From NCBI GenBank assembly GCA_002694245.1, contig NZLM01000042.1, positions 1 through 5,260 on the forward strand: DNA of 5,260 bases, in the 5' to 3' direction. Both the position numbers and the translations under genes were made by a program. Within the stretch, counting starts at the first letter, position 1; each line of letters begins with the position of its first letter. The notes beneath the pieces were generated by a model. The model was not told the DNA's origin and did no database searches. It saw nothing but the letters and a program-made list of their open reading frames with translations. Source of the stretch: Methanobacteriota archaeon. GTDB taxonomy: Archaea > Thermoplasmatota > Poseidoniia > Poseidoniales > Poseidoniaceae. Of the stretch, positions 1-5,260 are shown piece after piece.

Positions 1-3000
1 TTTATCTCAGCATCTCCATAAACTCCAGAAATATCATCGTCGAAATCAATCACTTCAACCAATAAGTAATCGTTTCCTCCAGCGAGAACGTTCTGAATTG
101 GAGTCCTATTCGCGTTTACTATACTCAACTCTATCTCAGGAACAAGATCAGAAACTTGGATAGTTCGTTTTGTCAAGAAATCTCCCTCAGAATTTCTTAG
201 CTCGATTGTGAATGGTTCAAGACTTGAGCCAGGCGCTAAGTTGAATGATGCAATGTAGCAATGGTGCCCTACACTGCTACCTGCTCTGTAAGTTAGGCCG
301 TCAATTTGACCCCTTGATGCTGTAATTATTGGGACTTGGGTTATTTGGTCGTGATCGGGATCTAAAACACATGCTTTGAGAGTTAAGATAGAACCTCGTG
401 TAACGCCTTGAACGGGAACTGATGTTAGAATTGATGCTCCTCCCCAATCAGGATCGTCGACACCAGATACATGTGTTCCATACCAAAACGCAGGTGCATC
501 TCTAATAGCAGCGATTCCAAGAGATACTTCTGTCGATGTCACGTTTGAATTATCGGTTACGTTTACAGCAATATCCAAGACTCCTAGTGGTACATTATTT
601 GGTAGATTTATCGTTGTCCACCAAGTGGTATTGTCTTGACTTCCTGTGTTCTTCCACACCCACTCTGTCGAGATATTTTCGCTAGTTACTCTCCATCCTA
701 TGTTCACATCAGAGATTCCCGAGTCGTCATTTGCATCAACGCTACAAACAAATCTGTCTCCCCGACTGTATTGATTTGAATCGCAATACACAGCATCAAT
801 TTCTGGCTCAGAATTTACCCAAATGATGTAATCGAAAGCATTGTTTTCTATGTTCTTTTCCGGGTAAGATTGAGATATTGAGTCCCATCTTATGACAAGA
901 TTATTCCACCCTTTTCTTGATGAGTTAACCTCCAACTCAACGATCAACCTGCTTCCATTTTGAGAGCCATCTGCAATGGTTAGAGTTTGGTTAGCAAGTA
1001 TTACACTACCGAGTTTATCCATTACCTTCAATTCACCTTTTGCTTCACCGGGGCCGATATTTTGTAATGCAACTTCTAACTTGAAACTGCGGTTTACTGA
1101 AGCGTTTTCTAACACTCTTATGTCGATGATTTCCACATCATGCACAATATCAGCATATGGGCTCATCTTTGGGTCACCAACAACGACACCCATCCAACCA
1201 ATCATTGTGTTTGCAGCCGCATAAGATTCAGCTAAGTTGTACCCACTTGCATATGATGAAAGCAAAACACTTGGCGAAGATACTGCTGTAAGATATGGCT
1301 CGTAGACATAGCCCTTCACCCCACTAGCACCATCTTCTAGAATGTCAGCGATTAGAGACTGACCATAGGAAGTACCGAAATTAAATGATCTAGCCGCTGT
1401 ACTAACCGCTGTTTCCACTATTGAGCCATTGACCCAGTCCATGTGAGGTCTAATTATTCTTAGAACAGTAGAATCTACAAACAGAGAGCCATCGGTTGAT
1501 GTTGGAACGATGTCGAGAGATATTCTGATTTCCATGGAGGTCGCATCAGCGTGTGGTCTGAATCTCATATCTCTAGAATTCCATGTAGGATTGAAATCTT
1601 GCTTTGAAGAGCTATTAGTACTAAGCAAATTCCCGTTTGAATCGTAAGAATTCACTCGTAAGTGATATTCACCAAATACGTCACCGGTTCGCATTCCATG
1701 TGTGTAAACAACCCATGCATGGTCAGTAAAATTCTCTGGAATTTGGTGTGTCGTTTCGAGGTAAGCGACCGATTGTCCATTTCCAGAATAAGCTGTGCAG
1801 TTGTTAATTATATTACGATTTAACACGGTAACCGATCCATTTGTTAGCGCAGTGTCCCAGATCATAAGGTTGTCAATCATACCCTCAAAGTAGGAACTAC
1901 CTGCGCGATTAACGCCTATTTTGTACAAATCGAAATTATTCAATGAACCATTTGGATATGAGTTTGTATTGACTAAAACTCCATCCATATACTGCCTCGT
2001 TTCTCCAGAATCAAAGACGGTAACAAGGTGTGTCCATTTTTTGTCTACAACATCTCCAAATACCTTGCTTTGATTGTTATGCAACCTCCATTCTTGATTG
2101 TAAATCATGTGTTGGAAGGATTGGTTAGATCCAGCATTATCGTCAATGGCAAATGTTGCAGCATAGTTGGTTTGGTTTGAGGTATTCGCCCAGACCCATT
2201 GGCTAATAGTAAAATCTCCAAGCCAATCGTCTACGTTTACCTTAGCATAATCATCTACTCCATCAAACAAAAGACATTTTCCATCGATGCAATCGACCCA
2301 GTTATTTGCATCCATTCCATAGAGTGTGAAATTACTACCATTACTTACACTATCATTGCTCTGTGAGCCGCTTCCTTCATTGAACTTCCATTGATGTATC
2401 AAGTTGGATTCTTGTGGAACATAATCTCCATCAATGTAGAAAGCAGTTGATGGAATAGTAGCTTTGCTAACATTTGGCCCTTCCCAAGACAATTTTAGTC
2501 CGTGTGGGCCGCCACCTTGAAAGAATTCAACCTTGAAATCATGATATCCGGCATTCAAGTTGATGGTTGCAGAATATTCTCGCATTCCGTGGCTTCCATA
2601 ATTCTGTATTGTGCTCACACCGTTTATCCACAACTCAGAACCATCGTCTGTATTCAGATAAAAGGTCCAATTTCCGCTCTCTGGGACGTCGATAAGACCA
2701 CTAAATCTCGCACCCCAATTGTTCTTGAATCTGTCATCAAGCCCTGGATATGCGTTTCCAGATGACCCGTATGCTAGAGATGATTCTATTCTGATATGGT
2801 CAGGAACCCTGTCAATTAAATCAGGCATCGATGCAACGTTGAAGGAAATGCCTTCATTGTCAAAATACTCCGCATAGATTCCCTGTACAAAGTAGCCAGT
2901 TTCTTGATTACATTCAGATTGTACTTGCGCTTCAAAGGCACCGTTACCTCCCTGTTTTGTATCGGTCTGGTATTCCCAATTGAACACGTCACCTGCCGAA

Positions 3001-3983
3001 ACTATTGGAGAGGAGTGGTTCCAATATCTAGATCCACTTTGCCATGTGTCATCTAAAGTATCAAAACCACCATTTGCGAGATAATTCTTATTCCAATTAC
3101 CATCGTTACTTCCCCAAGACGCATACCCTATTACATTCGATTTATTTGTAATGAATTCAGTCTCTTGGTCGAAGTAAACAGGGAGATTTAATGTTCCATT
3201 CAATGTTGTATTTGCTACATACAAGTCGTCATTCCAAAACTTGTATCCTGTGTCATTTCTATTGGTTGCTAAGTCAAGCACATGAGTTCCACGAGCTCCG
3301 TATGAGTCGTTGGCTTTCTCTATGAGATCTAAAGCGGTATCAAGAGTATATCCTGTAAGTCTAGTTACAAGAAAGAACCCATATTCGTCGCGAGTGAATT
3401 CTTTCATTTGCTTACCAGCCAGTGGTCCGTAATCATGATCAATCCACCAATCCTGTTCGATAAACGAGTCATAACTACCACCTATCAAAGAGAGCTCCTG
3501 ATCGAAAGACGCCTTGTTGTTACCGCCATTTATTCTCAAAGGAATTCCTTTTGTGGTAACCAAATAGTTTAGATCTGTACCATTATAATTTGACAACATT
3601 GCTCTGAACGGTTCTTCAAAGTAGGTTGTGAATTGATTTCTGTTTATGGTTTCGCCTGTTGGAGTTGAAGTATTATCGAAAATGAAAACTCTCTCTGCAC
3701 TGATGTTTCTTGCGGTAACAAAAGCCCAGCCAATTGTCCGGCTTATCTCAGATTCATTATTTATCAAAACTCCAACATCACTGTAATCGATTACAGAATC
3801 CATATCAAAGCCCATTGGAACAGCGACGCTGTGCAATGGAGATTCATTCCAAATGTCAGATTGAACCGAAAAACCATCGAAAAAAGATGTTTTCTCAGGC
3901 AGTTGTTCGTCAAAATCTGGCATGCTTAAGCTGCCAATCAGGAATAGCGCGACCATGAATGTCGCCTTTCTCCCACTTGACAT
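1..3983 (-). CDS. Large secreted TIGR03790-like protein with inserted PA14 and LamG domains, C-terminus outside the window
   Basis: The frame is open for 1327 codons and continues past the left edge. ATG at 3983 is the only usable start, since an in-frame stop lies at 4004-4002. Residues 1-22 look like a signal peptide or anchor: R5 and K6, then a hydrophobic run 7-20, with no lipobox and no clear cleavage site. Residues 66-295 match the first half of TIGR03790 (YLVTTKGIPLRI 140-151, LVTRLTGYT 205-213, GYASWGSND 286-294). Residues 849-943 match the second half (AETAVST-like 857-862, SLIADILEDG 876-885, GVKGYVYEPYLTA 888-900, GYNLAESY 914-921, VVGDPKMSPY 934-943). Between them lie a PA14 domain (368-517; DDGSELW 446-452) and a LamG domain (526-715; FDGVDDY 573-579, MDG 666-668). 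A CARDB-like domain (949-1052) and Ig-like modules (1058-1155, 1165-1280, then partial) follow. Eight cysteines fit disulfides outside the cytoplasm. TIGR03790 has no known biochemical function, so substrate and role are unknown; binding of surface glycans or polymers is an inference from PA14 and LamG. Domain calls are by eye. Confidence 0.9.
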   Translation of the reverse strand, partial: MSSGRKATFMVALFLIGSLSMPDFDEQLPEKTSFFDGFSVQSDIWNESPLHSVAVPMGFDMDSVIDYSDVGVLINNESEISRTIGWAFVTARNISAERVFIFDNTSTPTGETINRNQFTTYFEEPFRAMLSNYNGTDLNYLVTTKGIPLRINGGNNKASFDQELSLIGGSYDSFIEQDWWIDHDYGPLAGKQMKEFTRDEYGFFLVTRLTGYTLDTALDLIEKANDSYGARGTHVLDLATNRNDTGYKFWNDDLYVANTTLNGTLNLPVYFDQETEFITNKSNVIGYASWGSNDGNWNKNYLANGGFDTLDDTWQSGSRYWNHSSPIVSAGDVFNWEYQTDTKQGGNGAFEAQVQSECNQETGYFVQGIYAEYFDNEGISFNVASMPDLIDRVPDHIRIESSLAYGSSGNAYPGLDDRFKNNWGARFSGLIDVPESGNWTFYLNTDDGSELWINGVSTIQNYGSHGMREYSATINLNAGYHDFKVEFFQGGGPHGLKLSWEGPNVSKATIPSTAFYIDGDYVPQESNLIHQWKFNEGSGSQSNDSVSNGSNFTLYGMDANNWVDCIDGKCLLFDGVDDYAKVNVDDWLGDFTISQWVWANTSNQTNYAATFAIDDNAGSNQSFQHMIYNQEWRLHNNQSKVFGDVVDKKWTHLVTVFDSGETRQYMDGVLVNTNSYPNGSLNNFDLYKIGVNRAGSSYFEGMIDNLMIWDTALTNGSVTVLNRNIINNCTAYSGNGQSVAYLETTHQIPENFTDHAWVVYTHGMRTGDVFGEYHLRVNSYDSNGNLLSTNSSSKQDFNPTWNSRDMRFRPHADATSMEIRISLDIVPTSTDGSLFVDSTVLRIIRPHMDWVNGSIVETAVSTAARSFNFGTSYGQSLIADILEDGASGVKGYVYEPYLTAVSSPSVLLSSYASGYNLAESYAAANTMIGWMGVVVGDPKMSPYADIVHDVEIIDIRVLENASVNRSFKLEVALQNIGPGEAKGELKVMDKLGSVILANQTLTIADGSQNGSRLIVELEVNSSRKGWNNLVIRWDSISQSYPEKNIENNAFDYIIWVNSEPEIDAVYCDSNQYSRGDRFVCSVDANDDSGISDVNIGWRVTSENISTEWVWKNTGSQDNTTWWTTINLPNNVPLGVLDIAVNVTDNSNVTSTEVSLGIAAIRDAPAFWYGTHVSGVDDPDWGGASILTSVPVQGVTRGSILTLKACVLDPDHDQITQVPIITASRGQIDGLTYRAGSSVGHHCYIASFNLAPGSSLEPFTIELRNSEGDFLTKRTIQVSDLVPEIELSIVNANRTPIQNVLAGGNDYLLVEVIDFDDDISGVYGDAEI

Positions 3984-3985
3984 GA

Positions 3986-4009
3986 TGAGGTGCGTAGCAT
4001 ATCACCTCA
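3986..4009 (-). promoter_or_regulatory. Inverted repeat with Shine-Dalgarno-like arm in the leader of the large secreted gene
   Basis: A perfect 7-bp inverted repeat (TGAGGTG at 3986-3992, CACCTCA at 4003-4009) with a 10-nt loop ends 3 bases before the minus-strand start codon. In the minus-strand transcript the first arm lies within GAGGTGAT, a good match to the usual archaeal 16S 3' end complement. Its distance to the ATG at 3983 (about 17 nt) is too long for normal use unless the hairpin folds. It could be a translation-control hairpin, a dyad operator, or chance; the sequence alone does not decide. Confidence 0.4.
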
Positions 4010-4033
4010 AAGTCACTTCGCATTCTTGTAACG

Positions 4034-4050
4034 GCCTAAACAAGCCTAAA
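4034..4050. repeat. Short direct repeat between divergent genes, possible operator
   Basis: GCCTAAA occurs at 4034-4040 and again at 4044-4050, one helical turn (10 bp) apart. It sits between the two divergent genes and upstream of the TATA-like box at 4071. Two half-sites on the same DNA face could bind a regulator, but a 7-bp repeat may be chance. Confidence 0.25.
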
Positions 4051-4070
4051 ATGTTAGATTTCGTCAATGT

Positions 4071-4078
4071 GTATATGA
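4071..4078 (+). promoter_or_regulatory. TATA-like box for the macro domain-DacZ pair
   Basis: GTATATGA is centred about 28 bases before the ATG at 4103. In archaea transcription starts about 25 bases downstream of the TATA box, which would put the 5' end within a few bases of that ATG and give a leaderless mRNA. This agrees with the lack of a Shine-Dalgarno sequence before 4103. No convincing purine-rich BRE precedes it, so the call is moderate. Confidence 0.45.
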
Positions 4079-4102
4079 AGGATGGCCCCCCCTGCTTGAA
4101 AC

Positions 4103-4729
4103 ATGGTCGAGTTGTATATGGCGAGAACTTGTCGCTGGGGAATACTTCGCGTCATAGGTGGAGAACTGCATCTACAGGAAGCTGATGCAGTGATTACTCC
4201 AGCCAACAACAGACTTTCTGGTAGAGAAGGTCTCGATGCACAAATACACAAACATGCAGGTGACGAATTGAGAGAATTCTGCAGACAAGTAAGCATAGAG
4301 CAAAGAAAATCAAACTTACCTCCATGCCCTGTCACCAGCAACGTTGTCTCTGAACCATACAACCTTGCAAAAAGATTCAAGCACATAATTCACGTTGTAA
4401 GTCCCGATTGTAGAAGGCCAAACCAGGACGAAGCAAGGAGAGATTTGTTACCAAAAGCCTACAACAATTTGTTTGATACTCTGAAGAGTATGAAGGACGT
4501 TAGCGTCGTTGTTGCTCCACCCCTGTCTATGGGCGTGTTTGCCTATCCTCATAGGGAAGGTGCGAGATTAACTCTCGAGACTCTTCTCGGAATTATGGAC
4601 GGAGAAGATGATCCGGGCATAAAAGAATACAATATTGTAGTAAAGGAAAGGAATTTCATAAACAATATGAGAACTGTTTACAGGGAATCTGAAGATCAGT
4701 TACCTGGTATTGATACTACAATGGCTTGA
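4103..4729 (+). CDS. Stand-alone macro domain protein (ADP-ribose-type ligand)
   Basis: The protein has 208 residues, about the size of one macro domain. Macro domains bind ADP-ribose and related nucleotides, and many MacroD-type members hydrolyse ADP-ribosyl esters or O-acetyl-ADP-ribose in the cytoplasm. Visible landmarks in order: GEL (20-22) at the place of the usual GDI; VITPANNRLSG (30-40) for IVNAANN; GLDAQIH (43-49) for GVDGAIH, keeping Asp45; HAG (51-53); CPV (75-77); FKHIIHVVSP (92-101) for the conserved YVIHTVGP strand; and SMGVFAYP (142-149) for the STGVYGFP phosphate loop. There is no signal peptide. ATG 4103 is the first possible start, because TGA lies at 4097-4099; ATG 4118 is an alternative. 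The stop is 10 bp before the next gene, suggesting co-transcription with the diadenylate cyclase. The ligand loops depart from consensus, so hydrolase activity is uncertain. The fold assignment is strong, the substrate unknown. Confidence 0.88.
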   Translation: MVELYMARTCRWGILRVIGGELHLQEADAVITPANNRLSGREGLDAQIHKHAGDELREFCRQVSIEQRKSNLPPCPVTSNVVSEPYNLAKRFKHIIHVVSPDCRRPNQDEARRDLLPKAYNNLFDTLKSMKDVSVVVAPPLSMGVFAYPHREGARLTLETLLGIMDGEDDPGIKEYNIVVKERNFINNMRTVYRESEDQLPGIDTTMA

Positions 4730-4731
4730 GG
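4728..4731 (+). promoter_or_regulatory. Ribosome binding site of the DacZ-like gene
   Basis: GAGG overlaps the TGA stop of the macro gene and lies 8 bases before the ATG at 4740. It supports that start and suggests translation linked to the upstream gene on one mRNA. Confidence 0.55.
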
Positions 4732-4739
4732 CTGATAAT

Positions 4740-5260
4740 ATGGTCGACCTACCTAAAATGGTGGAATCGGCTTTGTTGAGCGACCGGCAAGGCGTAACTA
4801 CAGCAGTAATTCTATCCAACAATTCAAGAGTTGTCAAGAAAGTAAGTGAAGTTCTGCCGAAGAAACTGAATTTTGTTGCATTGACTTCATCAGCGAAAGT
4901 AAAACAATCTCTGGAGGACCTTGATTTTGAGGTCAGACTTTTGGAAGATTCACTTTCATCTCAAGGCCTGTCGGTCCTTTCGAGTTTAAACGATATCATC
5001 TTACAAGGTTTAGGAGAAGGCCAATTTACTTCTTCTGATAGAATCTTAGCGATATTAGCAGAACCGATGAATGGCGTTATATTAATCGAGGCAAATAGCC
5101 TTACTTCGAATAGATTAGCATCGATGGCTAACGATCATGATGTTGACATTGAAATTCTAGCGAAATTGATGGAATTAGCACGCTACATAGGTGGTAGAGG
5201 TAGAGAAGGACATGCGGTAGGTGCTCTATTTGCAATAGGTTCAGTGCCTAAACTAAGGAG
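4740..5260 (+). CDS. dacZ: DacZ-like diadenylate cyclase, C-terminal part outside the window
   Basis: DacZ enzymes condense two ATP molecules into cyclic di-AMP, a second messenger tied in archaea and bacteria to osmotic and potassium balance. The window holds 173 codons. Residues 18-120 form an alternating beta/alpha segment (TAVILSNNSRVV 21-32, LNFVALTSS 43-51, GVILIEANS 112-120) resembling the pyruvate-kinase C-terminal-like domain that precedes the cyclase in archaeal DacZ. From about residue 135 the DisA_N cyclase domain begins: a helix ending in ELAR (145-148), then GRGREGHAVGALFAIG (152-167), matching the family's REGREGxPVGTxFVIGD entry. The catalytic DGA and RHR motifs should lie just past the right edge and cannot be checked. 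ATG 4740 is chosen because GAGG stands 8 bases before it and it follows the macro gene by 10 bp. No membrane segments are seen, as expected for a soluble DacZ. Another DisA_N-containing protein is possible but less likely. Confidence 0.82.
   Translation, partial: MVDLPKMVESALLSDRQGVTTAVILSNNSRVVKKVSEVLPKKLNFVALTSSAKVKQSLEDLDFEVRLLEDSLSSQGLSVLSSLNDIILQGLGEGQFTSSDRILAILAEPMNGVILIEANSLTSNRLASMANDHDVDIEILAKLMELARYIGGRGREGHAVGALFAIGSVPKLR

Noticed and set aside
976..1224. 82-codon plus-strand ORF
   Set aside because: It lies antisense to the CARDB-like part and TIGR03790 tail of the large gene, whose frame has clear family motifs. The plus-strand product shows no recognisable domain.
2502..2765. 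87-codon plus-strand ORF
   Set aside because: It is antisense to the PA14 domain, where DDGSELW and flanking residues show that the minus strand is coding.
3734..3958. 74-codon plus-strand ORF
   Set aside because: It is antisense to the N-terminus of the large gene, with no domain, ribosome site or promoter.
4025..4044. Inverted repeat CTTGT/ACAAG
   Set aside because: Arms of only 5 bp with a 10-nt loop and no run of T; too weak to call a terminator or operator.
3922..4185. 87-codon plus-strand ORF across the intergenic region
   Set aside because: It overlaps the start of both real genes in other frames and has no recognisable motif.
4054..4386. 110-codon minus-strand ORF
   Set aside because: It is antisense to the macro domain gene, whose conserved ANN, GLD and GVF-YP blocks lie on the plus strand.

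Overview
The window is a compact stretch of what is most likely an archaeal genome, plausibly a marine euryarchaeote of the Poseidoniales (Marine Group II) kind. This assignment is an inference. It rests on the DacZ-type architecture of the right-hand gene (an archaeal form of diadenylate cyclase), a TATA-like box placed for a leaderless start, and a very large secreted multi-domain protein rich in N-glycosylation sequons. No rRNA or other phylogenetic marker is present.

Left three quarters (1-3983, minus strand): one continuous open frame of 1327 codons that runs off the left edge. I checked it codon by codon and found no stop. It encodes a secreted or membrane-anchored protein whose core resembles the uncharacterised TIGR03790 family. 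The core is split in two by about 550 residues carrying a PA14 domain, a LamG-type concanavalin-like domain and what looks like a jelly-roll cut in half. Behind the core come a CARDB-like domain and Ig-like modules with paired cysteines.

Centre (3984-4102): a 119-bp divergent intergenic region. It holds a 7-bp inverted repeat touching a Shine-Dalgarno-like sequence of the minus-strand gene, a 7-bp direct repeat at 10-bp spacing, and a TATA-like box for the plus-strand genes.

Right quarter (4103-5260, plus strand): two genes 10 bp apart, probably one operon. The first is a stand-alone macro domain protein. The second is the N-terminal 173 residues of a DacZ-like diadenylate cyclase, cut by the window edge just inside its catalytic domain. 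Pairing an ADP-ribose-type binding or hydrolase fold with the cyclic di-AMP synthase is the most interesting functional hint here. The divergent surface protein may simply be a neighbour.
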